From Planctomycetia bacterium (lineage in GTDB: Bacteria > Planctomycetota > MHYJ01 > WSZJ01), in assembly GCA_020849035.1 (NCBI GenBank), contig JADLHC010000281.1, positions 1 through 47,607 of the forward strand: a DNA stretch of 47,607 bases. Reading direction: 5' to 3'. Below the pieces are notes generated by a model. It did not search any database. It was not told where the DNA came from and saw only the letters and a program-made list of their open reading frames with translations. The position numbers and the translations under genes were made by a program. Shown one piece after another: positions 18,426 through 27,047 of this stretch (position 1 is its first letter; the number at the start of each line of letters is the position of its first letter).

Positions 18426-19559
18426 TTACTTCTTTTCCTCCGGCTTCACCCACTTCCCGTCCGCGTAGACCAGCTTGCCGTCCTCCGTGAACGCCTCGTC
18501 GTACGTCGTCGACCCCAGCCGCGCGAGCTTCGGCCCCAGCTGCTCGTCCGCAGGTACCGCTCCCACGAGCCGCTCGTCGATCGCGGCACGGAAGGCCGTC
18601 AGCCCCCGCTTGTCCCACACCGCCAGCGGCTTCGGCGAAACGCCCTTGCAAGTCGGGCACTTCACGCGCCCCGGAGTGTCCTTGCACTTCTGGCAGCTCA
18701 CCTTGCCCCTCTTGTTGCACGTCCCGCAGTCCTTGCGATCCACGACCTGACCGTTCTTCTTCGTCTCCTTGAACCCCTTGCCGTCGCAGACCGTGCACTT
18801 GAACGACCCCTCCCCGTCGCAGGCGAAACACTTCAGCCACAGCTTGCCCGCGCAGGACTTGCACGGGACCCGGGAACGAACGTCGGCCAGGAACGCGGCG
18901 TAGTTCGCGTATCCGGGCGCATAGGTCGAGATCAGGCTCGCGCCGGGGGCGTTCGCGGACGCCTGGAGCCCGGGAAGGGCGTCCGCGAGCCTGTTGTCGA
19001 TGGTGAGCTGGAGGGACTCGGAGAGACGGCGAAGCTGGGCCTTCTTCTGGTCCACGAGGGTGTCGCGGTACTTGAGGTACTTGTCGCGAAGGGACGGGTT
19101 CTTCCAGTCGCAGGTGAACGCGGCCTGGTACGCCTCCGCGGCGCGCGCCCGGTTGCCCTTGGAGCTGTACCAGTCGCCGATGGCGGCCTGGGCGCGGCCG
19201 CAGGTGGCGGGGTCGAGCGAGATCGCGATGTTGGCCAGGCGCTCGACGGTGGGGCCGTCGCCCACGCCGCGCGCGGCGCAGAACTCCGCCGCCTCGACAT
19301 AACCCTGCGCGTTCGAGGGCGTCAGGGCCTCGAGCATCGTCTCCAGTTCCTCCGCAGGGCTCGTCCCCTGCTCGATCCGGTCGATGTCCGCTTTCTTGAT
19401 GGGGATCGTCCCCTTGGACATCTTCAGCTTGATGGCGTCCTCCGTCTCCTCCACGACCTTCCCTTCGAAGGAGCGCCCGTCTTTCAGGTAGACCTTGTCT
19501 GCCCGGGCGACGAGCGCAGCCGCCAGCAGGAGAACGACCCCGATAAACATTCGCTTCAT
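18426..19559 (-). CDS. Secreted protein with DnaJ-like CxxC zinc-finger repeats
   Basis: The function is unknown. The 377-residue protein has a clear signal peptide (MKRMFIGVVLLLAAALVARA). An SH3-like segment follows at about 22-65 (DKVYLKDGRSFEGKVVEE, typical of Planctomycetota envelope proteins). The middle is helical and TPR-like to about residue 230. A cysteine-rich block at about 240-305 then carries repeated CxxC units (CKSC, CFAC, CTVC, CGTC, CQKC, CPTC) spaced like DnaJ zinc fingers. It starts 11 bp after the kinase gene stop, so the two form an operon ending at the terminator at 18377. It probably acts outside the cytoplasm as a zinc-binding scaffold or chaperone-like factor. Confidence 0.88.
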   Translation of the reverse strand: MKRMFIGVVLLLAAALVARADKVYLKDGRSFEGKVVEETEDAIKLKMSKGTIPIKKADIDRIEQGTSPAEELETMLEALTPSNAQGYVEAAEFCAARGVGDGPTVERLANIAISLDPATCGRAQAAIGDWYSSKGNRARAAEAYQAAFTCDWKNPSLRDKYLKYRDTLVDQKKAQLRRLSESLQLTIDNRLADALPGLQASANAPGASLISTYAPGYANYAAFLADVRSRVPCKSCAGKLWLKCFACDGEGSFKCTVCDGKGFKETKKNGQVVDRKDCGTCNKRGKVSCQKCKDTPGRVKCPTCKGVSPKPLAVWDKRGLTAFRAAIDERLVGAVPADEQLGPKLARLGSTTYDEAFTEDGKLVYADGKWVKPEEKK

Positions 19560-19570
19560 CGCCGTATCTC

Positions 19571-22500
19571 CTACTTCTTCCGGTGCATGGAGAGGATTCG
19601 CGCAGTGCGGTACAGGCCGAGGGCCAGCTGGGAGAGGCCGCTGTCGCAGGCCTCGTCGTCGTTTTCGAACGTCTCCAGGAGCTTCGCGGCCTCGGGCATC
19701 CCGGCGGCCAGCATCTCGGCGAGCGCGTAGGCCGACGCGATCGCCCGCTGGGTCGGGTTCTCCGCAAGCGTCGTGCGGGCCTGGTGCTTCTCGAGGGCGG
19801 GAGCGGCGGCCGGGCCGCGCGCCACGGAGACCATCGACACGCAGAGATCGAGCGCGCCCGCGAGCCTCTCGAAGTCGTCACGGAAGGATTTCGGGTTCCA
19901 GCGGCTCTCGAGACCCTTGATCTCCTGAGCGGCGCCGGGATTGAGTTTTCCCGCGGCGGCCGCGAAGGCGCGGACGAGGCCGTCGCATGCGAGTCCGATT
20001 TCCGCGAATCGGGTCTTGATGCGGCCGGCGCGCATGACCGCGAGGTCCGTGGGATCCTGGCTTCTCACGTAGAGGCGCAGGTCCTGGCCCAGGTACATTG
20101 CGGCGTAGCTCGCGGGCAGGTGGGCGGCGGTGACGTCCTCGTAGCGTTCGCCCAGGGCCGAGGCGCAGACGACGCCGGCCATGACGCCGAAGTAGGCCCG
20201 GTCCACGGGCTCCTCCGTGGTCGCCGGCCTCCGATCGAGGATGTCGAGCGCGCTCTTGACCTCGTACTCCCAGCCCGCGGCCGGCGGCGGCGTCCAGCCC
20301 GTCGTCGAGCCCGGGTTCGGAGGCGTCGAGGAACCCTCCATCGAGGTGAGACCGAGCACCATCTGGCGCGCCGTCTCTGCCTTGTAGCCGATGGGAGCCT
20401 TCTCGAGGTAGGTCTTGAAGTACTTGAGGGCCGACGCGCGGTCCCCGAAACGCTGGCAGAAGTCCGCGCATTCGTACAGGGCGTCGGTGAGCCCCGTCTC
20501 CGCCGCAGCCGTCAGGTGCTCGCGCGCCTTGTCGTAGTTCTTGCCGCGCTCGTACACGAAGGCCAGCGCGAAATGGACCTCGCCGTTGCCGGGGTGCTTG
20601 TCCAGGCACTCGATCCCGTAGGTGAGGGCCCCGTCGAGGTTCGCCCTCATGGCCATCTCGCGGACGCGAAGCGCCTTCCGGTCCGGGTCGTCGGGCTTCT
20701 CCTCCAGAGCGCGGGCCACTGCGGGCGTGGCGTTCTCGAGGCTTCCGCCCAGGATGTAGGCCCGGGCGAGCCAGAGATTCAGGTCCTTGTAGTTCGCCTG
20801 CTTGCGGTACACCGCCTCGAACGCCGACGCGGCGGGAGCGGCGTTGCTTCCGAGGTAGAACAGGTAGCCCGCCTCGAACAGGTGATCGAGGTTCCCGCTT
20901 CCCGCGTCGTACGCCATCTTGTAGTTGTTGCCGGCGTCGTTCCAGTCTCCGGCCGCCTTCGCCAGGTCGCCCAGGGTCAGGAGCACCTCGACGTCCCCGG
21001 AATTGGCCGACTTGGCCATGGTCAGCTGCTCGCGCGCGGGCTGCGGCCTGCCCGCCTTCGCAAACGCCCGCCCCGCCAGCTTCCGCGCCTCGAACGACGC
21101 CGACAGGTTGCCCTGTGACACCTTCTCCGCGGACTCCATCGCGGCCTTCGCCGCTTCTTCGTACCTCCCGTTCTTGAAGGCGATCTTGGCCTTCACAAGG
21201 TGCGCGCCGGGATTCGAGGTGCCCTTCTGGATCGCCTTCTCGGCGGAGTTCACGGCACCCGCCTCGTCGCCCGCGTCCAGTTGCGCCAGGGCAAGGCGCG
21301 ACCAGGCGTTCCCGTCGTCCCCCTTCTCGCCCAGGTACTTCCTGAGCGGCGCGACCGCCTTCGCACCGTCCTTTTTCTTGTCCTGGAGGATGACGGCCAG
21401 GGTCAGCCAGGCGTCGACTGTGCCGGCCTCGGCGGCTTTCTGGAGAAGGGGTTCGGCGCGCGAGAAATCGCCTTCCTGGAAGAGGATGGAGCCCGCTCCC
21501 AGGAGGGCTTCCTTGCACGAGGGGTCGAGGCCGAGGGCGGCTTCGTACTCCTTGAGGGCCTCCGGTTTGCGGCCGAGCTGGGCGAGGCAGGACGCGAGTT
21601 CGATGCGTGCGGCGAGGAACCCGGAGTCCTGCTCGAGGGCGCGGCGGTAGAGGGACATCTGGGTCTCGAGTCTGCGGCGGGTTTCGCCGGACAATCCTGA
21701 GCCCGCGGAGACGTCCTTGTTCGTCTCGTCGATGCTGAAGATGGACAGGCGGCCCTTGCCTCCGGCCGTGTCCATGGTCTTGGCTTCGTCGTAGAGGTCC
21801 TGGGCGGACTTGTGGGCGGCCTTGTAGATGAAGAAGACGGCGGCGGCGAGGACGGCTGCTCCGCCGGCGAGGAAAACGAGCTTGCCCAGCCCGCCGCCGC
21901 CGCCCCCCGAGGACGAGCGGGCCTCCGGGGCGCCTGCGGACGCCGTGAGGGCCGCCATCGACATGGACTTCGGCGACTTCGGGCACTTCTCGTTCCCGCA
22001 CCCGCCGTAATTGGCCATGCATTCCGAGTGCTGCGTCGTGCCGCACTCCGGGCAGTTCTGCTGGACCTGGTCGGGGCGGACGGCCAGCCGGCACAGCGGG
22101 CAGGAGGGCGTCTTCCCGGCGCCGGGCGCGGTCGGCGAACCGACCTCGGTCACCTCCAGGTTCGCGGGCCCGCGATCTTCCGGCGCGTCCTCCTCGGAGG
22201 CGGCCCGGTGCCGGACGCCCTCGTCCTTGAGGGAGGCGGCCTGGGCCGGGGTGATCAGCTTCGCCGCGACGAGGATCTCGTCGAGCCTGCGCACGGCCTT
22301 GCCGGCCGCCTTCATCTTTGCCTGCATAGCGGCCGCGCTCTTGACCTGCTGTTCGGTGGCGAACCCGTGCCGGACCGCGAGACGGCCCAGGAGGGCGTCG
22401 TCCGCGTCGAGGCCCTCCGGCGCGGGCGCCGGCTTTGCGGCGTCGGCGCCCTCGGGGCGGGGAAGGGACGGAAGGACGCGTTCGAGGTCCGCGATGAGCG

Positions 22501-23299
22501 CGGCATGGGAGGGATACCGGTCGCTCTGCGCCTTCGCGAGCATGCGCGAGAGGATCGAGGAGAGGGCCGGCGGAACATCCGTCCGGACCGAGTTCAGCGG
22601 TGTCAGCGCCGCCGTGGCGTGCTTCGTCAGGACCGCGAGCGCCGAGTCGGCCTCGAACGGCGCACGCCCTGCAATCGCATGGTAGAAGGTCGCGCCGAGC
22701 GAGTACACGTCGCTGCGCCAGTCCACCGGGTCGCCGCGCCCCTGCTCGGGAGACATGTAGAGCGGCGTTCCCAGCGCCACGCCCGTCTGGGTCAGCGCCA
22801 CCTCGCGATCCACTTTCTTGGCGAGCCCGAAGTCCGCGATCTTGACGTGCCCGTCCCCGTCGATCAGCAGGTTCTGCGGCTTGATGTCGCGGTGCACGAT
22901 TCCCCGGCGCGAAGCCGCCTCCAGCCCGTGCGCCGCCTCGGTCATCCAGCGGACGGCCTCCCGCAGGGGGATCCGTTTCTCCCTCGCAAGGCGCTGCTGG
23001 AGGGACTCACCGTCCACGAACTCCATCGCGATGTAGGGAAGCCCGCGGATCTCGCCGCAGCCGAACACGTTGACGACGTTCGGGTGCACGAGCGAAGCCG
23101 CCGCGCGCGCCTCGGTGCGGAACCGCTCGACGTAGGTCTTGTCCTGCGCCAGGGCGCCGGACATGACCTTCAGGGCCACGACGCGCTCCAGCGCAGGCTC
23201 GTCGGCGCGATAGACCTCACCCATGCCGCCGTGGCCGATCGCGGCTACAACCTTGTAGGGCCCGACGGCCTCTCCCGGACTCAGCGTATCGACGCCCAT
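19571..23299 (-). CDS. Membrane Ser/Thr protein kinase with RING-like zinc finger and TPR array
   Basis: This 1242-residue protein begins with a complete Hanks-type kinase domain (about 14-275): glycine loop GHGGMGEVY at 22-30, Lys44, HRDIKPQN with Asp138, DFG at 156-158, and SPEQ at 183-186. A helical segment (about 298-360) follows. A RING-like finger with Cys400, Cys403, Cys416, Cys419, His424, Cys427, Cys434 and Cys439 comes next, then a Gly-rich hinge and one transmembrane helix (about 472-493). The rest is a long TPR solenoid of at least ten repeats and a C-terminal helical domain. The ATG at 23299 has GAGGGAGAA upstream. The kinase and finger are cytoplasmic and the TPRs probably periplasmic. 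Combining a kinase and a RING-like finger on one chain is unusual. Confidence 0.93.
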   Translation of the reverse strand: MGVDTLSPGEAVGPYKVVAAIGHGGMGEVYRADEPALERVVALKVMSGALAQDKTYVERFRTEARAAASLVHPNVVNVFGCGEIRGLPYIAMEFVDGESLQQRLAREKRIPLREAVRWMTEAAHGLEAASRRGIVHRDIKPQNLLIDGDGHVKIADFGLAKKVDREVALTQTGVALGTPLYMSPEQGRGDPVDWRSDVYSLGATFYHAIAGRAPFEADSALAVLTKHATAALTPLNSVRTDVPPALSSILSRMLAKAQSDRYPSHAALIADLERVLPSLPRPEGADAAKPAPAPEGLDADDALLGRLAVRHGFATEQQVKSAAAMQAKMKAAGKAVRRLDEILVAAKLITPAQAASLKDEGVRHRAASEEDAPEDRGPANLEVTEVGSPTAPGAGKTPSCPLCRLAVRPDQVQQNCPECGTTQHSECMANYGGCGNEKCPKSPKSMSMAALTASAGAPEARSSSGGGGGGLGKLVFLAGGAAVLAAAVFFIYKAAHKSAQDLYDEAKTMDTAGGKGRLSIFSIDETNKDVSAGSGLSGETRRRLETQMSLYRRALEQDSGFLAARIELASCLAQLGRKPEALKEYEAALGLDPSCKEALLGAGSILFQEGDFSRAEPLLQKAAEAGTVDAWLTLAVILQDKKKDGAKAVAPLRKYLGEKGDDGNAWSRLALAQLDAGDEAGAVNSAEKAIQKGTSNPGAHLVKAKIAFKNGRYEEAAKAAMESAEKVSQGNLSASFEARKLAGRAFAKAGRPQPAREQLTMAKSANSGDVEVLLTLGDLAKAAGDWNDAGNNYKMAYDAGSGNLDHLFEAGYLFYLGSNAAPAASAFEAVYRKQANYKDLNLWLARAYILGGSLENATPAVARALEEKPDDPDRKALRVREMAMRANLDGALTYGIECLDKHPGNGEVHFALAFVYERGKNYDKAREHLTAAAETGLTDALYECADFCQRFGDRASALKYFKTYLEKAPIGYKAETARQMVLGLTSMEGSSTPPNPGSTTGWTPPPAAGWEYEVKSALDILDRRPATTEEPVDRAYFGVMAGVVCASALGERYEDVTAAHLPASYAAMYLGQDLRLYVRSQDPTDLAVMRAGRIKTRFAEIGLACDGLVRAFAAAAGKLNPGAAQEIKGLESRWNPKSFRDDFERLAGALDLCVSMVSVARGPAAAPALEKHQARTTLAENPTQRAIASAYALAEMLAAGMPEAAKLLETFENDDEACDSGLSQLALGLYRTARILSMHRKK

Positions 23300-23419
23300 A
23301 GAGTTCTCCCTCACTGGCGGGGGCGCGATTCTAGCAGCGGGAAGATCGGGCGAACACCGAAACCCGGACGCGGACCCTTTCGCTTGCCTCGACCCACGGC
23401 ACTCTGCAAGACTCACGCC

Positions 23420-24631
23420 GTGATTCCATTTGATGAAATCCAGATCTTCAAGAAGTCCGGCGAGTCGGCATTCGACCCTTCGATGCGCAGCCGGACCGCC
23501 CTTCTCCTGCGTCGCCTGATCGGCGAAGCGATCGAGCTGAGGGCGACGGACATTCATTTCGAGCCGGAGGAGAAGGGCGTCCGCATCCGGGCGCGTGTGG
23601 ACGGGTTCCTGCGGGACCTGACTGAGCTGGACACCGAGCAGGGGCACAAGGCGATTTCGGCGATCAAGGTGATCTGCGACCTGGACATCACGCGGAAATC
23701 GCGGATGCAGGATGGGTCGTTCTCGGCGAAGGTGCGGGGGAAGACGGTGGAGTTCCGCGTGTCGAGCATCGAGGAGGTCCACGGGGACAAGGTGGTGGTG
23801 CGCGTGCTGGAGACGGAGCCGGAGATCATCGCGCTGACGCGTCTGGGAGTGCCGGCGGCGACGGAGCGGCAGCTCCGCGAGTTCCTTGTGAAGCCGCAGG
23901 GTCTGATGCTTGTGTCGGGGCCGACGGGGAGCGGGAAGTCCACGACGCTGTACTCGATGCTGCGGGAGGTGGACCGGCGGCAGAGGAACGTGGTGGCGAT
24001 CGAGGACCCGATCGAGTACCACCTCGAGTACGTGACGCAGATCTCGGTGGACGCGCGGCACGGGATCACGTTCGCTGCGGCACTGAGGAACGCACTTCGG
24101 CAGGACCCGAACATCCTGATGGTGGGCGAGATCCGCGACCCGGAGACGGCGGGGATCGCGATCCAGGCGGGCCTGACGGGGCACCTTGTGTTCTCCACGG
24201 TCCACGCGCGGGACGCGGTCGCGACGATCTACCGGCTGCTCGATCTCGGGGTCGAGCCGTTCCTGGTCGCCAACGTCCTCAACCTCTCGATCGCCCAGCG
24301 GCTGGTGCGGCTGCTTTGCTGGGACTGCCGCCGGCGGGTGGCGCCGGACCGGGCGAAGATGAAGCGCCTGTCGCCGGGGTTCGACGGGCCCGTGTACGGG
24401 CCGGTGGGGTGCCCTTCGTGCGAGAACACGGGGTACCGCGGGCGGACGGGGGTGTTCGAGGTTATTGCTGTGACCGAGCGGATCCGCGACCTGATCCTCG
24501 CGAAGGCGCCGGAGGACGCGATCCGGAAGGCGGCGAACGAGGAGGGGATGCTGCCGATAGCGCGCGCGGCGGCGGAGAAGGTCGCCGTCGGGATGACCTC
24601 GCTCGAGGAAATCGAGCGCGTCCTGGGGTAA
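23420..24631 (+). CDS. Type II secretion / type IV pilus assembly ATPase (GspE/PilB/PilT superfamily)
   Basis: This is the hexameric ATPase that drives pilus or pseudopilus assembly. The 403-residue protein has Walker A GPTGSGKS at 167-174, an Asp box around IEDPIEY at 194-200, Walker B ILMVGEIRD at 232-240, a His box ending in TVHARDA, and a Cys4 zinc motif (Cys300, Cys303, Cys331, Cys334) typical of GspE/PilB. It lacks the usual N1 domain, so it is about 100-170 residues shorter than standard PilB. I use the GTG at 23420; the frame is open far upstream over the kinase gene, which is a shadow. It is divergent from the kinase, and hutI follows within 3 bp. No other secretion gene is in the window. 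Confidence 0.9.
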   Translation: MIPFDEIQIFKKSGESAFDPSMRSRTALLLRRLIGEAIELRATDIHFEPEEKGVRIRARVDGFLRDLTELDTEQGHKAISAIKVICDLDITRKSRMQDGSFSAKVRGKTVEFRVSSIEEVHGDKVVVRVLETEPEIIALTRLGVPAATERQLREFLVKPQGLMLVSGPTGSGKSTTLYSMLREVDRRQRNVVAIEDPIEYHLEYVTQISVDARHGITFAAALRNALRQDPNILMVGEIRDPETAGIAIQAGLTGHLVFSTVHARDAVATIYRLLDLGVEPFLVANVLNLSIAQRLVRLLCWDCRRRVAPDRAKMKRLSPGFDGPVYGPVGCPSCENTGYRGRTGVFEVIAVTERIRDLILAKAPEDAIRKAANEEGMLPIARAAAEKVAVGMTSLEEIERVLG

Positions 24632-24633
24632 GC

Positions 24634-25872
24634 ATGACCCGCGCCCCCGCCGCCGACCTCGCGATCACCGGCGCCCTCGTCGCGACGATGGGCGAGGCGC
24701 CCGGCCCGCGGACCGGCGCGGCGATGCGCGAGCTGGGGCTGGTGAAGGGCGACGTGGTGGCGGCGGGCGGGCGGATCGTGGCGGTGGGGAAGGGGGCGGC
24801 AAAGGGATTCCGGTGCCGCCGGACGATCGACGCGGGCGGGCGGCTCGTGACGCCGGGATTCGTGGACCCGCACACCCACGCCGTCTTCGCCGGGACGCGC
24901 GAGGACGAGTTCGAGTTGCGCAACTCCGGCGTGACCTACGCGGAGATCGCGGCGAAGGGCGGCGGGATCCGGAAGAGCGTCGCGCAGGTCCGAGCCGCTT
25001 CCGTGAAGCAGATCAAGGACCGGACGCGGCCGGCGCTGAGGCGGATGCTGGCGCACGGGACGACGACGGTGGAGGTGAAGAGCGGCTACGGGCTGAGCCT
25101 GAAGGACGAGCTGAAGCTGCTGCAGGCGGCGCGCGACCTCGGCCGCGAGGGGATCGTGGACGTCGTGACGACGTTCCTCGGCGCCCATGAGGTCCCGCCC
25201 GAGTACCGCGACGATCGCGCGGCGTACGTGCGGCTGCTCTGCGACGAGATGATCCCCGCGGTCGCGAAGAAGAAGCTCGCGACGTGGTGCGACGTGTTCT
25301 GCGAGAAGGGAATCTTCGAGATCGAGGACTCGCGGCGGATCCTGGAGGCCGCGAAGGCGGCCGGCCTCGCCGTGCGCCTGCACGCCGAGGAGTTCGCGAC
25401 GATCGGCGGCGCGAAGCTCGCGACCGACATGGGCGCCGCCAGCGCCGACCACCTCATGGCGATCGACGAGGCGGGCATTGACGCGATGCGTCAATCCGGG
25501 ACCGTCGCCGTCCTGCTTCCGGGCACCACCTTCTTCCTCGGCCTCCCGAAATACGCCCCCGCCCGCCGCCTCATCGACGCCGGCGTCCCCGTCGCCCTCG
25601 CCACCGACTACAACCCCGGCTCCTGCTGCACCGAAAACCTCCAGATCATCGGCACCATCGCCGCCACCCAGCTCAAGATGACCGCCGCCGAGGTGCTGGC
25701 GGCGTGCACCGTGAACGCGGCGCATGCGCTGCGGCTCGCCGATCGCGGGCGGATCGCGGAAGGGCTGCTCGCCGACCTCGTGCTCTGGGACGCAGAGGAT
25801 CCGCGGATGCTCACGTATCACTTCGGGGTGAATCAGGCAGCGCTCGTACTAAAGCGCGGTTTGGCTCCGTAG
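24634..25872 (+). CDS. hutI: Imidazolonepropionase
   Basis: HutI hydrolyses imidazolone-5-propionate in histidine degradation. The 412-residue amidohydrolase shows the metal ligands in VDPHTHAVFAG, the family segment GTTTVEVKSGYGL, LHAEEF and SADHL, and the conserved Asp in ALATDYNPGS. Length is normal. The ATG at 24634 lies 2 bp after the ATPase stop (GGGGTAAGC before it), so it is probably co-transcribed. No other hut gene is visible in the window, which is unusual because hutI is normally next to hutU or hutH. Confidence 0.95.
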   Translation: MTRAPAADLAITGALVATMGEAPGPRTGAAMRELGLVKGDVVAAGGRIVAVGKGAAKGFRCRRTIDAGGRLVTPGFVDPHTHAVFAGTREDEFELRNSGVTYAEIAAKGGGIRKSVAQVRAASVKQIKDRTRPALRRMLAHGTTTVEVKSGYGLSLKDELKLLQAARDLGREGIVDVVTTFLGAHEVPPEYRDDRAAYVRLLCDEMIPAVAKKKLATWCDVFCEKGIFEIEDSRRILEAAKAAGLAVRLHAEEFATIGGAKLATDMGAASADHLMAIDEAGIDAMRQSGTVAVLLPGTTFFLGLPKYAPARRLIDAGVPVALATDYNPGSCCTENLQIIGTIAATQLKMTAAEVLAACTVNAAHALRLADRGRIAEGLLADLVLWDAEDPRMLTYHFGVNQAALVLKRGLAP

Positions 25873-26283
25873 GTCGCCGCGCCGGCGGCAGCCGCATGCA
25901 CCCGGCCTCCTCGATCAGGACTTCGTCCTTCGCCGGGGTCTGTACGGCACCATCTCCGCGACGGGTGTATTCCAGCTGGTGATGAGGACGCGGTGGCCCC
26001 GTTGGACGAGTCGGATGGCTCGCGCCACGAGGGTGCGCAACGTCGTGACACTCATGACGAATGTCTTCACGGCCAGCTCCCCTGCAGATTGTGGACCTCA
26101 TTGTAGCGAGCCTGTGTAGCGCGCTTCACGCCTCGATTCCTCTCGCGCGAGATCCGCCTTCTCGTTGCACGGCGGCTCGCCGCCGCACCCGCGTTCGCGG
26201 CAGTTGCACCGGGCCAGGTTGGTGCGAGCTCGGGGCAGCACGAGGCGGACTCAGGCGGGGAAGTTTCAGAAGCACCAGAGGGG
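25873..26283. other. Low-coding region between hutI and the zinc-ribbon membrane protein
   Basis: This 411-bp stretch has no long gene. On the minus strand it contains the small Phd-like ORF described separately. Upstream of that lies a 47-codon cysteine-rich ORF (26098-26241, GTG start, no ribosome-binding site) whose product includes RCNCRERGCGGEPPCNEK. The second ORF is weakly supported and may be the remnant of a mobile or toxin-antitoxin insertion. Confidence 0.4.
25915..26070 (-). CDS. Orphan Phd/YefM-like antitoxin, 51 residues
   Basis: This small product reads MKTFVMSVTTLRTLVARAIR and then VQRGHRVLITSWNTPVAEMV. It follows the Phd/YefM antitoxin pattern of a helix, a V-x-x-G-x-x-V-L-I-T segment, and a strand ending P-V-A-x-[ML]-V-P. 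The GTG start at 26070 has GGGGAG about 6 nt upstream; an internal ATG lies at 26055. It is shorter than typical Phd proteins (about 75-90 residues) and lacks the C-terminal toxin-binding tail. No toxin gene of the PIN, Doc or RelE type follows, because hutI ends 43 bp away in convergent orientation. It is probably a remnant or solitary regulator. Confidence 0.55.
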   Translation of the reverse strand: MKTFVMSVTTLRTLVARAIRLVQRGHRVLITSWNTPVAEMVPYRPRRRTKS

Positions 26284-26931
26284 CTATCCCGGCGGATGGA
26301 GCGGGAGATGCAGTAGAACGCCCGCGTCGTCGATTCGTGAGCACTGCCAGCGGCGGCGGCTTCGGGCCTCTACGAGGGCAAGAAGCAGGCCCCCCCACGC
26401 GACGAAGCCAACAAGCACCGCCACGATGAACACTTGGTCACCCCAGGAAGCCGGGAACCGAATGACGCTGCTCACGAGTGAGCCGAGGACCAGGACCAGG
26501 AACAGCACGACAGGGAGACAAAGGGCACCGAGGACATACAGCAGAACCGTTCTCGAGCGGAGCGAAGCCCGGCATGCGCTGCATTCCGGCAGAAGGACCG
26601 TGGCGGACCTGCTCAGAAAGGCCCCCGCCAGATTCGCGCCCGCGGGTCCGCTCGCAAGACCGATGAGCAAGGCCTTCTTCGGGATCCAGTCCAATGTGAC
26701 CGGTTTCACCTGCACGCCCTGCTTGCCGCCGCACAGCAGGCAGATGTCCAGCGGTGGCGTTGATCCGTGCGGGATCAGAATTCCCGCAGCCTCACGCACC
26801 GCGGTTCCCGGCGCGGTTGGCCTGTCGAGGATCGGAACGTTGCCACAGCGCCCGCACTTCGCCTTTCCACCCTCGAGAAACGGGGCGAGGTCAAACACAT
26901 CGCCACAGTAGGGGCACCGAAATCCAATCAT
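26284..26931 (-). CDS. Zinc-ribbon membrane protein of unknown function
   Basis: The function is unknown. The 215-residue protein opens with MIGFRCPYCGDVFDL and a second CGRCG about 20 residues later, forming a zinc ribbon. Two further CxxC pairs occur at about residues 59 (CLLCGG) and 107 (CSACR). Two hydrophobic segments at about 121-145 (LLYVLGALCLPVVLFLVLVLGSLV) and 156-178 (FIVAVLVGFVAWGGLLLALVEA) are transmembrane helices. The ATG at 26931 was chosen because the zinc ribbon begins there; the longer frame is not protein-like. It is convergent with hutI and lies upstream in the same direction as the Phd-like ORF. Confidence 0.75.
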   Translation of the reverse strand: MIGFRCPYCGDVFDLAPFLEGGKAKCGRCGNVPILDRPTAPGTAVREAAGILIPHGSTPPLDICLLCGGKQGVQVKPVTLDWIPKKALLIGLASGPAGANLAGAFLSRSATVLLPECSACRASLRSRTVLLYVLGALCLPVVLFLVLVLGSLVSSVIRFPASWGDQVFIVAVLVGFVAWGGLLLALVEARSRRRWQCSRIDDAGVLLHLPLHPPG

Positions 26932-27047
26932 GAACGCGATTCTACGACTGCTCCACGGCAGCAGGGAATCGACAGGGGGGTGCCTCGAGCCAATAGAGGC
27001 GACGCGCGACCTTCGACCGAACGGCCGCGAACTCCTCCCACCGCGAG

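Noticed and set aside
23554-24198. Minus-strand frame extending the kinase gene upstream across the pilus ATPase
   Set aside because: The kinase has a clear start with ribosome-binding site at 23299, and the extension is antisense to a well-supported ATPase.
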